64,000 nt of DNA, taken from NCBI GenBank assembly GCA_034231615.1, contig CM067306.1, positions 45,576,094 through 45,640,093 on the forward strand, given 5' to 3'. The notes below the pieces were generated by a model. It was not told the DNA's origin, did no database searches, and saw only the letters and a program-made list of their open reading frames with translations. How positions within the stretch are numbered: position 1 is the stretch's first letter; each line of letters begins with the position of its first letter. Below, piece by piece: positions 25,881-39,300 of this stretch. The translations under genes were made by a program, and so were the position numbers. The DNA is from Meghimatium bilineatum. Lineage: Eukaryota > Mollusca > Gastropoda > Stylommatophora > Philomycidae.

Positions 25881-27093
25881 AAAACTCGTTGTATTCTGGG
25901 ATATTACTCACACATTCATTGTACTGAAGCTTACTACACTACAATTGAGTATATTCTGGCCCTACACATGATTTCGTTGTATTGCAGCTTCATACGTCAG
26001 AACACTGGAGTATACACACGAATTGGGTGTACTGCAGTTTAGTACACCAAAACTCGTTGTATTCTGGCATATTAATCACAAATTCAATGTACTGAATCTT
26101 ACTATACTAGAATTGAGTGTATACTGGCCTATTGCACATGATTTCGTTGTATTGCAGCTTAATACGTCAGAACACTGGCGTATTACACAAGAATTGGGTG
26201 TATTGCAGTGTAGTACGCCAAAACTCGTTGTATTCTGGAATATTACTCACACATTCATTGTAGTGAAGCTTACTACACTAGAATTAAGTGTATACTGGCC
26301 TATTACACTTGATTTCGTTGTAGTGCAGCTTAAAACGTCATAACACTGGCGTATTAAACACGAATTGGGTGTATTGCAGTTTAGTACACCAAAACTCGTT
26401 GCATTCTGGCAGATTACTCACTAATTTGGTGTACTGAAGCTTACTACACCACAACTCAGTGTTTGCTTGTCACAAATATGGTATGTTGTAGCTTACTTCG
26501 TTAGAACTGGCGTTACACACGAATTGAGTGTATTGCAGTTTAGTACGTCAGAACTCGTTGTATTCTGGCATATTACTCACAAATTCATTGTAATAAAGCT
26601 TACTACACTAGAATTGAATGTATTCTGGTCAATTACACATGATTTCGTTGTATTGCAGCTTAATACTTCAGAACACTGGTGTATTAAACACGAATTGGGA
26701 GTATTGCAGTTTAGTACGCCAAAACTCGTTGTATTCTGGCATATTACTCACAAATTCATTGTACTGAAGCTTACTACACTAGAATTGAGTGTATACTGGC
26801 CTATTGCACATGATTTCGTTGTATTGTAGCTTAATACTTCAGAACACTGGCGTATTAAACACGAAGTAGGAGTATTGCAGTTTAGTACGCCAAAACTCGT
26901 TGTATTCTAGGATATTACTAACAAATTGGGTGCACTGAAAATTACTACACCACAATTCTGTGTTAGCTGATCACAAATATGGTATCTTGTAGTTTACTTC
27001 GTCAGAACTGGCGTTACACACGAATTGGGTGTATTGCAGTTTAGTACGTATGAACTCGTTGTATTCTGGCATATTACTCACAAATTCATTGTA
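25881..27093 (+). repeat. Right copy of the 4,694-bp-spaced block
   Basis: It matches 21,187-22,399 with few substitutions. I noticed tcataaca for tcagaaca near 26,342, tattgtagc for tattgcagc near 26,827 (which creates a stop), and aactcgttg for aacttgttg near 26,898. Before 25,881 the flanks differ (gtagtacgcc here, tagtaagct on the left), so the copied segment has a definable edge. Confidence 0.85.
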
Positions 27094-28646
27094 CTGAAGC
27101 TTACTAGACTAGAATTGAGTGTATACTGGCCCATTACACATGATTTCGTTGTATTGCAGCTTAATACGTCAGAACACTGGCGTATTAAACACGAATTGGA
27201 TTGCAGTTTACTACACCAACTCGTTGTATTCTGGAATATTATTCACACATTCATTGTAGTGAGGCTTACTACACTAGAATTGAGTGTATACTGGCCTATT
27301 GCACATGATTTCGTTGTAGTGCAGCTTAAAACGTCAGAACACTGGCGTATCACATAGGAATTTGGTGTATTCCAGTTTAGTACGGCAAACCTCGTTGTAT
27401 TCTGGCATATTACTCACAAATTCATTGTACTGAAGCTTACTACACTAGAATTGAGTATATTCTGGCCCATTACACATGATTTCGTTGTATTGCAGCTTAA
27501 TACGTCAGAACACTGGCGTATTACACACGAATTGGGTGTATTGCAGTTTAGTACACCAAAACTCGTTGTATTCTGACATATTACTCACTAATTTGGTGTA
27601 CTGAAGCTTAGTACACCATAACTCAGTGTTTGCTTGTCACAAATATGGTATGTTGTAGCTTACGTCGTTAGAAGTGGCGTTACACACGAATTGAGTGTAT
27701 TGCAGTTTAGTACGTCAGAACTCGTTGTATTCTGGCATATTACTCACAAATTCATTGTACTGAAGCTTACTACACTAGAATTGAATGTATTCTGGTCAAT
27801 TACACATGATTTCGTTGTATTGCAGCTTCATACGTCAGAACACTGGCGAATACACACGAATTGGGTGTTCTGCAGTTTAGTACGCTAAAACTCATTGTAT
27901 TCTGGCATATTGATCACAGATTCATTGCACTGAAGCTTACTACACTAGAATTGAGTGTATAGAGGCCTATTGCACATGATTTCTTTGTATTGCAGCTTAA
28001 TACGTCAGAACACTGGCGTATCACATACGAATTGGGTGTATTGCAGTTTAATACGTCAGAACGCGTTGTATTCTGGCATATTACTCACAAATTCATTGTA
28101 CTGAAGCTTACTACACCAGCATTGAGTGTATTCTGGCCCATTACACATGATTTCGTTGTATTGCATCTTAATACGTCAGAACACTGGCGTATTACACACG
28201 AATTGGGAGTATTGCAATTTAGTACGCTAAAACTCATTGTATTCTGGCATATTACTCACAAATTCATTGTACTGAAGCTTACTACACTAGAATTGAGTGT
28301 ATAGAGGCCTATTGCACATGATTTCTTTGTATTGCAGCTTAATACGTCAGAACACTGGCGTATCACATAGGAATTTGGTGTATTCCAGTTTAGTACGGCA
28401 AACCTCGTTGTATTCTGGCATATTACTCACAAATTCATTGTACTGAAGCTTACTACACTAGAATTGAGTATATTCTGGCCCATTACACATGATTTCGTTG
28501 TATTGCAGCTTAATACGTCAGAACACTGGCGTATTACACACGAATTGGGTGTATTGCAGTTTAGTACACCAAAACTCGTTGTATTCTGACATATTACTCA
28601 CTAATTTGGTGTACTGAAGCTTACTACACCATAACTCAGTGTTTGC

Positions 28647-30972
28647 TTGTCACAAATATGGTATGTTGTAGCTTACGTCGTTAGAAGTGGCGTTACACAC
28701 GAATTGAGTGTATTGCAGTTTAGTACGTCAGAACTCGTTGTATTCTGGCATATTACTCACAAATTCATTGTACTGAAGCTTACTACACTAGAATTGAATG
28801 TATTCTGGTCAATTACACATGATTTCGTTGTATTGCAGCTTCATACGTCAGAACACTGGCGAATACACACGAATTGGGTGTTCTGCAGTTTAGTACGCTA
28901 AAACTCATTGTATTCTGGCATATTGATCACAGATTCATTGCACTGAAGCTTACTACACTAGAATTGAGTGTATAGAGGCCTATTGCACATGATTTCTTTG
29001 TATTGCAGCTTAATACGTCAGAACACTGGCGTATCACATACGAATTGGGTGTATTGCAGTTTAATACGTGAGAACGCGTTGTATTCTGGCATATTACTCA
29101 CAAATTCATTGTACTGAAGCTTACTACACTAGAATTGAGTATATTCTGGCCCATTACACATGATTTCGTTGTATTGCAGCTTAATACGTCAGAACACTGG
29201 CGTATTACACACGAAGTGGGTGTATTGCAGTTTAGTACACCAAAACTCGTTGTATTCTGACATATTACTCACTAATTTGGTGTACTAAAGCTTACTACAC
29301 CATAACTCAGTGTTTGCTTGTCACAAATATGGTATGTTGTAGCTTACGTCGTTAGAACTGGCGTTACACACAAATTGAGTGTATTGCAGTTTAGTACGTC
29401 AGAACTCGTTGTATTCTGGAATATTACTCACAAATTCATTGTACTGAAGCTTACTACACTAGAATTGAATGTATTCTGGCCTATTACACTTGATTTGGTT
29501 GTTGTGCAGCTTAAAACGTCAGAACACTGGCGTATTACACACGAATTGGGTGTATTGCAGTTTAGTACACCAAAACTCGTTGCATTCTGGCAGATTACTC
29601 ACTAATTTGGTGTACTGAAGCTTACTACACCACAACTCAGTGTTTGCTTGTCACAAATATGGTATGTTGTAGCTTACTTCGTTAGAACTGGCGTTACACA
29701 CGAATTGAGTGTATTGCAGTTTAGTACGTCAGAACTCGTTGTATTCTGGCCTATTACTCACAAATTCATTGTAATAAAGCTTACTACACTAGAATTGAAT
29801 GTATTCTGGTCAATTACACATGATTTCGTTGTATTGCAGCTTAATACTTCAGAACACTGGTGTATTAAACACGAATTGGGAGTATTGCAGTTTAGTACGC
29901 CAAAACTCGTTGTATTCTGGCATATTACTCACAAATTCATTGTACTGAAGCTTACTACACTAGAATTGAGTGTATACTGGCCTATTGCACATGATTTCGT
30001 TGTATTGCAGCTTAATACTTCAGAACACTGGCGTATTAAACACGAAGTAGGAGTATTGCAGTTTAGTACGCCAAAACTCGTTGTATTCTAGGATATTACT
30101 AACAAATTGGGTGCACTGAAAATTACTACACCACAATTCTGTGTTAGCTGATCACAAATATGGTATCTTGTAGTTTACTTCGTCAGAACTGGCGTTACAC
30201 ACGAATTGGGTGTATTGCAGTTTAGTACGTATGAACTCGTTGTATTCTGGCATATTACTCACAAATTCATTGTACTGAAGCTTACTAGACTAGAATTGAG
30301 TGTATACTGGCCCATTACACATGATTTCGTTGTATTGCAGCTTAATACGTCAGAACACTGGCGTATTAAACACGAATTGGATTGCAGTTTACTACACCAA
30401 CTCGTTGTATTCTGACATATTACTCACTAATTTGGTGTACTGAAGCTTACTACACCATAACTCAGTGTTTGCTTGTCACAAATATGGTATGTTGTAGCTT
30501 ACGTCGTTAGAACTGGCGTTACACACAAATTGAGTTATTGCAGTTTAGTACGTCAGAACTCGTTGTATTCTGGAATATTACTCACAAATTCATTGTACTG
30601 AAGCTTACTACACTAGAATTGAGTGTATAGAGGCCTATTGCACATGATTTCTTTGTATTGCAGCTTAATACGTCAGAACACTGGCGTATCACATAGGAAT
30701 TTGGTGTATTCCAGTTTAGTACGGCAAACCTCGTTGTATTCTGGCATATTACTCACAAATTCATTGTACTGAAGCTTACTACACTAGAATTGAGTATATT
30801 CTGGCCCATTACACATGATTTCGTTGTATTGCAGCTTAATACGTCAGAACACTGGCGTATTACACACGAATTGGGTGTATTGCAGTTTAGTACACCAAAA
30901 CTCGTTGTATTCTGACATATTACTCACTAATTTGGTGTACTGAAGCTTACTACACCATAACTCAGTGTTTGC
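28647..30972 (+). repeat. 2,669-bp HOR, shortened copy (2,326 bp)
   Basis: It begins at the agaagtggcg form of D1 and matches the next two copies in order. Offset to the next copy is 2,326 bp up to about 30,414 and 2,669 bp after that. It has therefore lost 343 bp, about two units, where caactcgttgtattct runs directly into gacatattactcactaa. A private one-base loss gives gagttattg near 30,535. Confidence 0.82.
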
Positions 30973-33641
30973 TTGTCACAAATATGGTATGTTGTAGCTT
31001 ACGTCGTTAGAAGTGGCGTTACACACGAATTGAGTGTATTGCAGTTTAGTACGTCAGAACTCGTTGTATTCTGGCATATTACTCACAAATTCATTGTACT
31101 GAAGCTTACTACACTAGAATTGAATGTATTCTGGTCAATTACACATGATTTCGTTGTATTGCAGCTTCATACGTCAGAACACTGGCGAATACACACGAAT
31201 TGGGTGTTCTGCAGTTTAGTACGCTAAAACTCATTGTATTCTGGCATATTGATCACAGATTCATTGCACTGAAGCTTACTACACTAGAATTGAGTGTATA
31301 GAGGCCTATTGCACATGATTTCTTTGTATTGCAGCTTAATACGTCAGAACACTGGCGTATCACATACGAATTGGGTGTATTGCAGTTTAATACGTGAGAA
31401 CGCGTTGTATTCTGGCATATTACTCACAAATTCATTGTACTGAAGCTTACTACACTAGAATTGAGTATATTCTGGCCCATTACACATGATTTCGTTGTAT
31501 TGCAGCTTAATACGTCAGAACACTGGCGTATTACACACGAAGTGGGTGTATTGCAGTTTAGTACACCAAAACTCGTTGTATTCTGACATATTACTCACTA
31601 ATTTGGTGTACTAAAGCTTACTACACCATAACTCAGTGTTTGCTTGTCACAAATATGGTATGTTGTAGCTTACGTCGTTAGAACTGGCGTTACACACAAA
31701 TTGAGTGTATTGCAGTTTAGTACGTCAGAACTCGTTGTATTCTGGAATATTACTCACAAATTCATTGTACTGAAGCTTACTACACTAGAATTGAATGTAT
31801 TCTGGCCTATTACACTTGATTTGGTTGTTGTGCAGCTTAAAACGTCAGAACACTGGCGTATTACACACGAATTGGGTGTATTGCAGTTTAGTACACCAAA
31901 ACTCGTTGCATTCTGGCAGATTACTCACTAATGTGGTGTACTGAAGCTTACTACACCACAACTCAGTGTTTGCTTGTCACAAATATGGTATGTTGTAGCT
32001 TACTTCGTTAGAACTGGCGTTACACACGAATTGAGTGTATTGCAGTTTAGTACGTCAGAACTCGTTGTATTCTGGCATATTACTTACAAATTCATTGTAA
32101 TAAAGCTTACTACACTAGAATTGAATGTATTCTGGTCAATTACACATGATTTCGTTGTATTGCAGCTTAATACTTCAGAACACTGGTGTATTAAACACGA
32201 ATTGGGAGTATTGCAGTTTAGTACGCCAAAACTCGTTGTATTCTGGCATATTACTCACAAATTCATTGTACTGAAGCTTACTACACTAGAATTGAGTGTA
32301 TACTGGCCTATTGCACATGATTTCGTTGTATTGCAGCTTAATACTTCAGAACACTGGCGTATTAAACACGAAGTAGGAGTATTGCAGTTTAGTACGCCAA
32401 AACTCGTTGTATTCTAGGATATTACTAACAAATTGGGTGCACTGAAAATTACTACACCACAATTCTGTGTTAGCTGATCACAAATATGGTATCTTGTATT
32501 TTACTTCGTCAGAACTGGCGTTACACACGAATTGGGTGTATTGCAGTTTAGTACGTATGAACTCGTTGTATTCTGGCATATTACTCACAAATTCATTGTA
32601 CTGAAGCTTACTAGACTAGAATTGAGTGTATACTGGCCCATTACACATGATTTCGTTGTATTGCAGCTTAATACGTCAGAACACTGGCGTATTAAACACG
32701 AATTGGATTGCAGTTTACTACACCAACTCGTTGTATTCTGGAATATTACTCACACATTCATTGTAGTGAAGCTTACTACACTAGAATTGAGTGTATACTG
32801 GCCTATTGCACATGATTTCGTTGTAGTGCAGCTTAAAACGTCAGAACACTGGCGTATCACATAGGAATTTGGTGTATTCCAGTTTAGTACGGCAAACCTC
32901 GTTGTATTCTGGCATATTACTCACAAATTCATTGTACTGAAGCTTACTACACTAGAATTGAGTATATTCTGGCCCATTACACATGATTTCGTTGTATTGC
33001 AGCTTAATACGTCAGAACACTGGCGTATTACACACGAATTGGGTGTATTGCAGTTTAGTACACCAAAACTCGTTGTATTCTGACATATTACTCACTAATT
33101 TGGTGTACTGAAGCTTACTACACCATAACTCAGTGTTTGCTTGTCACAAATATGGTATGTTGTAGCTTACGTCGTTAGAACTGGCGTTACACACAAATTG
33201 AGTGTATTGCAGTTTAGTACGTCAGAACTCGTTGTATTCTGGCATATTACTCACAAATTCATTGTACTGAAGCTTACTACACTAGAATTGAGTGTATAGA
33301 GGCCTATTGCACATGATTTCTTTGTATTGCAGCTTAATACGTCAGAACACTGGCGTATCACATAGGAATTTGGTGTATTCCAGTTTAGTACGGCAAACCT
33401 CGTTGTATTCTGGCATATTACTCACAAATTCATTGTACTGAAGCTTACTACACTAGAATTGAGTATATTCTGGCCCATTACACATGATTTCGTTGTATTG
33501 CAGCTTAATACGTCAGAACACTGGCGTATTACACACGAATTGGGTGTATTGCAGTTTAGTACACCAAAACTCGTTGTATTCTGACATATTACTCACTAAT
33601 TTGGTGTACTGAAGCTTACTACACCATAACTCAGTGTTTGC
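30973..33641 (+). repeat. 2,669-bp HOR, full copy 1
   Basis: This full copy of about 16 units contains five D units (D1 at 30,973, 31,644, 31,974 and 33,143; D2 near 32,472) among eleven 171-bp units. Two losses totalling 7 bp, seen as cgaattggattgcag and ctggcgaatacacac, account for the total of 2,669. It shares actaatgtgg, attacttacaaattc and cttgtattttac with the next copy and not with the others. Confidence 0.88.
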
Positions 33642-36310
33642 TTGTCACAAATATGGTATGTTGTAGCTTACGTCGTTAGAAGTGGCGTTACACACGAATT
33701 GAGTGTATTGCAGTTTAGTACGTCAGAACTCGTTGTATTCTGGCATATTACTCACAAATTCATTGTACTGAAGCTTACTACACTAGAATTGAATGTATTC
33801 TGGTCAATTACACATGATTTCGTTGTATTGCAGCTTCATACGTCAGAACACTGGCGAATACACACGAATTGGGTGTTCTGCAGTTTAGTACGCTAAAACT
33901 CATTGTATTCTGGCATATTGATCACAGATTCATTGCACTGAAGCTTACTACACTAGAATTGAGTGTATAGAGGCCTATTGCACATGATTTCTTTGTATTG
34001 CAGCTTAATACGTCAGAACACTGGCGTATCACATACGAATTGGGTGTATTGCAGTTTAATACGTGAGAACGCGTTGTATTCTGGCATATTACTCACAAAT
34101 TCATTGTACTGAAGCTTACTACACTAGAATTGAGTATATTCTGGCCCATTACACATGATTTCGTTGTATTGCAGCTTAATACGTCAGAACACTGGCGTAT
34201 TACACACGAAGTGGGTGTATTGCAGTTTAGTACACCAAAACTCGTTGTATTCTGACATATTACTCACTAATTTGGTGTACTAAAGCTTACTACACCATAA
34301 CTCAGTGTTTGCTTGTCACAAATATGGTATGTTGTAGCTTACGTCGTTAGAACTGGCGTTACACACAAATTGAGTGTATTGCAGTTTAGTACGTCAGAAC
34401 TCGTTGTATTCTGGAATATTACTCACAAATTCATTGTACTGAAGCTTACTACACTAGAATTGAATGTATTCTGGCCTATTACACTTGATTTGGTTGTTGT
34501 GCAGCTTAAAACGTCAGAACACTGGCGTATTACACACGAATTGGGTGTATTGCAGTTTAGTACACCAAAACTCGTTGCATTCTGGCAGATTACTCACTAA
34601 TGTGGTGTACTGAAGCTTACTACACCACAACTCAGTGTTTGCTTGTCACAAATATGGTATGTTGTAGCTTACTTCGTTAGAACTGGCGTTACACACGAAT
34701 TGAGTGTATTGCAGTTTAGTACGTCAGAACTCGTTGTATTCTGGCATATTACTTACAAATTCATTGTAATAAAGCTTACTACACTAGAATTGAATGTATT
34801 CTGGTCAATTACACATGATTTCGTTGTATTGCAGCTTAATACTTCAGAACACTGGTGTATTAAACACGAATTGGGAGTATTGCAGTTTAGTACGCCAAAA
34901 CTCGTTGTATTCTGGCATATTACTCACAAATTCATTGTACTGAAGCTTACTACACTAGAATTGAGTGTATACTGGCCTATTGCACATGATTTCGTTGTAT
35001 TGCAGCTTAATACTTCAGAACACTGGCGTATTAAACACGAAGTAGGAGTATTGCAGTTTAGTACGCCAAAACTCGTTGTATTCTAGGATATTACTAACAA
35101 ATTGGGTGCACTGAAAATTACTACACCACAATTCTGTGTTAGCTGATCACAAATATGGTATCTTGTATTTTACTTCGTCAGAACTGGCGTTACACACGAA
35201 TTGGGTGTATTGCAGTTTAGTACGTATGAACTCGTTGTATTCTGGCATATTACTCACAAATTCATTGTACTGAAGCTTACTAGACTAGAATTGAGTGTAT
35301 ACTGGCCCATTACACATGATTTCGTTGTATTGCAGCTTAATACGTCAGAACACTGGCGTATTAAACACGAATTGGATTGCAGTTTACTACACCAACTCGT
35401 TGTATTCTGGAATATTACTCACACATTCATTGTAGTGAAGCTTACTACACTAGAATTGAGTGTATACTGGCCTATTGCACATGATTTCGTTGTAGTGCAG
35501 CTTAAAACGTCAGAACACTGGCGTATCACATAGGAATTTGGTGTATTCCAGTTTAGTACGGCAAACCTCGTTGTATTCTGGCATATTACTCACAAATTCA
35601 TTGTACTGAAGCTTACTACACTAGAATTGAGTATATTCTGGCCCATTACACATGATTTCGTTGTATTGCAGCTTAATACGTCAGAACACTGGCGTATTAC
35701 ACACGAATTGGGTGTATTGCAGTTTAGTACACCAAAACTCGTTGTATTCTGACATATTACTCACTAATTTGGTGTACTGAAGCTTACTACACCATAACTC
35801 AGTGTTTGCTTGTCACAAATATGGTATGTTGTAGCTTACGTCGTTAGAACTGGCGTTACACACAAATTGAGTGTATTGCAGTTTAGTACGTCAGAACTCG
35901 TTGTATTCTGGAATATTACTCACAAATTCATTGTACTGAAGCTTACTACACTAGAATTGAGTGTATAGAGGCCTATTGCACATGATTTCTTTGTATTGCA
36001 GCTTAATACGTCAGAACACTGGCGTATCACATAGGAATTTGGTGTATTCCAGTTTAGTACGGCAAACCTCGTTGTATTCTGGCATATTACTCACAAATTC
36101 ATTGTACTGAAGCTTACTACACTAGAATTGAGTATATTCTGGCCCATTACACATGATTTCGTTGTATTGCAGCTTAATACGTCAGAACACTGGCGTATTA
36201 CACACGAATTGGGTGTATTGCAGTTTAGTACACCAAAACTCGTTGTATTCTGACATATTACTCACTAATTTGGTGTACTGAAGCTTACTACACCATAACT
36301 CAGTGTTTGC
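33642..36310 (+). repeat. 2,669-bp HOR, full copy 2
   Basis: It is nearly identical to the preceding copy at an exact 2,669-bp offset and keeps the same rare variants (actaatgtgg, attacttacaaattc, cttgtattttac). I noticed one difference: ctggaatatt near 35,908 against ctggcatatt near 33,240. Such closeness implies a very recent duplication, or an assembly that has repeated one copy. Confidence 0.88.
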
Positions 36311-39300
36311 TTGTCACAAATATGGTATGTTGTAGCTTACGTCGTTAGAAGTGGCGTTACACACGAATTGAGTGTATTGCAGTTTAGTACGTCAGAACTC
36401 GTTGTATTCTGGCATATTACTCACAAATTCATTGTACTGAAGCTTACTACACTAGAATTGAATGTATTCTGGTCAATTACACATGATTTCGTTGTATTGC
36501 AGCTTCATACGTCAGAACACTGGCGAATACACACGAATTGGGTGTTCTGCAGTTTAGTACGCTAAAACTCATTGTATTCTGGCATATTGATCACAGATTC
36601 ATTGCACTGAAGCTTACTACACTAGAATTGAGTGTATAGAGGCCTATTGCACATGATTTCTTTGTATTGCAGCTTAATACGTCAGAACACTGGCGTATCA
36701 CATACGAATTGGGTGTATTGCAGTTTAATACGTGAGAACGCGTTGTATTCTGGCATATTACTCACAAATTCATTGTACTGAAGCTTACTACACTAGAATT
36801 GAGTATATTCTGGCCCATTACACATGATTTCGTTGTATTGCAGCTTAATACGTCAGAACACTGGCGTATTACACACGAAGTGGGTGTATTGCAGTTTAGT
36901 ACACCAAAACTCGTTGTATTCTGACATATTACTCACTAATTTGGTGTACTAAAGCTTACTACACCATAACTCAGTGTTTGCTTGTCACAAATATGGTATG
37001 TTGTAGCTTACGTCGTTAGAACTGGCGTTACACACAAATTGAGTGTATTGCAGTTTAGTACGTCAGAACTCGTTGTATTCTGGAATATTACTCACAAATT
37101 CATTGTACTGAAGCTTACTACACTAGAATTGAATGTATTTTGGCCTATTACACTTGATTTGGTTGTTGTGCAGCTTAAAACGTCAGAACACTGGCGTATT
37201 ACACACGAATTGGGTGTATTGCAGTTTAGTACACCAAAACTCGTTGCATTCTGGCAGATTACTCACTAATTTGGTGTACTGAAGCTTACTACACCACAAC
37301 TCAGTGTTTGCTTGTCACAAATATGGTATGTTGTAGCTTACTTCGTTAGAACTGGCGTTACACACGAATTGAGTGTATTGCAGTTTAGTACGTCAGAACT
37401 CGTTGTATTCTGGCATATTACTCACAAATTCATTGTAATAAAGCTTACTACACTAGAATTGAATGTATTCTGGTCAATTACACATGATTTCGTTGTATTG
37501 CAGCTTAATACTTCAGAACACTGGTGTATTAAACACGAATTGGGAGTATTGCAGTTTAGTACGCCAAAACTCGTTGTATTCTGGCATATTACTCACAAAT
37601 TCATTGTACTGAAGCTTACTACACTAGAATTGAGTGTATAGAGGCCTATTGCACATGATTTCTTTGTATTGCAGCTTAATACGTCAGAACACTGGCGTAT
37701 CACATAGGAATTTGGTGTATTCCAGTTTAGTACGGCAAACCTCGTTGTATTCTGGCATATTACTCACAAATTCATTGTACTGAAGCTTACTACACTAGAA
37801 TTGAGTATATTCTGGCCCATTACACATGATTTCGTTGTATTGCAGCTTAATACGTCAGAACACTGGCGTATTACACACGAATTGGGTGTATTGCAGTTTA
37901 GTACACCAAAACTCGTTGTATTCTGACATATTACTCACTAATTTGGTGTACTGAAGCTTACTACACCATAACTCAGTGTTTGCTTGTCACAAATATGGTA
38001 TGTTGTAGCTTACGTCGTTAGAAGTGGCGTTACACACGAATTGAGTGTATTGCAGTTTAGTACGTCAGAACTCGTTGTATTCTGGCATATTACTCACAAA
38101 TTCATTGTACTGAAGCTTACTACACTAGAATTGAATGTATTCTGGTCAATTACACATGATTTCGTTGTATTGCAGCTTCATACGTCAGAACACTGGCGAA
38201 TACACACGAATTGGGTGTTCTGCAGTTTAGTACGCTAAAACTCATTGTATTCTGGCATATTGATCACAGATTCATTGCACTGAAGCTTACTACACTAGAA
38301 TTGAGTGTATAGAGGCCTATTGCACATGATTTCTTTGTATTGCAGCTTAATACGTCAGAACACTGGCGTATCACATACGAATTGGGTGTATTGCAGTTTA
38401 ATACGTGAGAACGCGTTGTATTCTGGCATATTACTCACAAATTCATTGTACTGAAGCTTACTACACTAGAATTGAGTATATTCTGGCCCATTACACATGA
38501 TTTCGTTGTATTGCAGCTTGATACGTCAGAACACTGGCGTATTACACACGAAGTGGGTGTATTGCAGTTTAGTACACCAAAACTCGTTGTATTCTGACAT
38601 ATTACTCACTAATTTGGTGTACTAAAGCTTACTACACCATAACTCAGTGTTTGCTTGTCACAAATATGGTATGTTGTAGCTTACGTCGTTAGAACTGGCG
38701 TTACACACAAATTGAGTGTATTGCAGTTTAGTACGTCAGAACTCGTTGTATTCTGGAATATTACTCACAAATTCATTGTACTGAAGCTTACTACACTAGA
38801 ATTGAATGTATTTTGGCCTATTACACTTGATTTGGTTGTTGTGCAGCTTAAAACGTCAGAACACTGGTGTATTAAACACGAATTGGGAGTATTGCAGTTT
38901 AGTACGCCAAAACTCGTTGTATTCTGGCATATTACTCACAAATTCATTGTACTGAAGCTTACTACACTAGAATTGAGTGTATACTGGCCTATTGCACATG
39001 ATTTCGTTGTATTGCAGCTTAATACTTCAGAACACTGGCGTATTAAACACGAAGTAGGAGTATTGCAGTTTAGTACGCCAAAACTCGTTGTATTCTAGGA
39101 TATTACTAACAAATTGGGTGCACTGAAAATTACTACACCACAATTCTGTGTTAGCTGATCACAAATATGGTATCTTGTAGTTTACTTCGTCAGAACTGGC
39201 GTTACACACGAATTGGGTGTATTGCAGTTTAGTACGTATGAACTCGTTGTATTCTGGCATATTACTCACAAATTCATTGTACTGAAGCTTACTAGACTAG

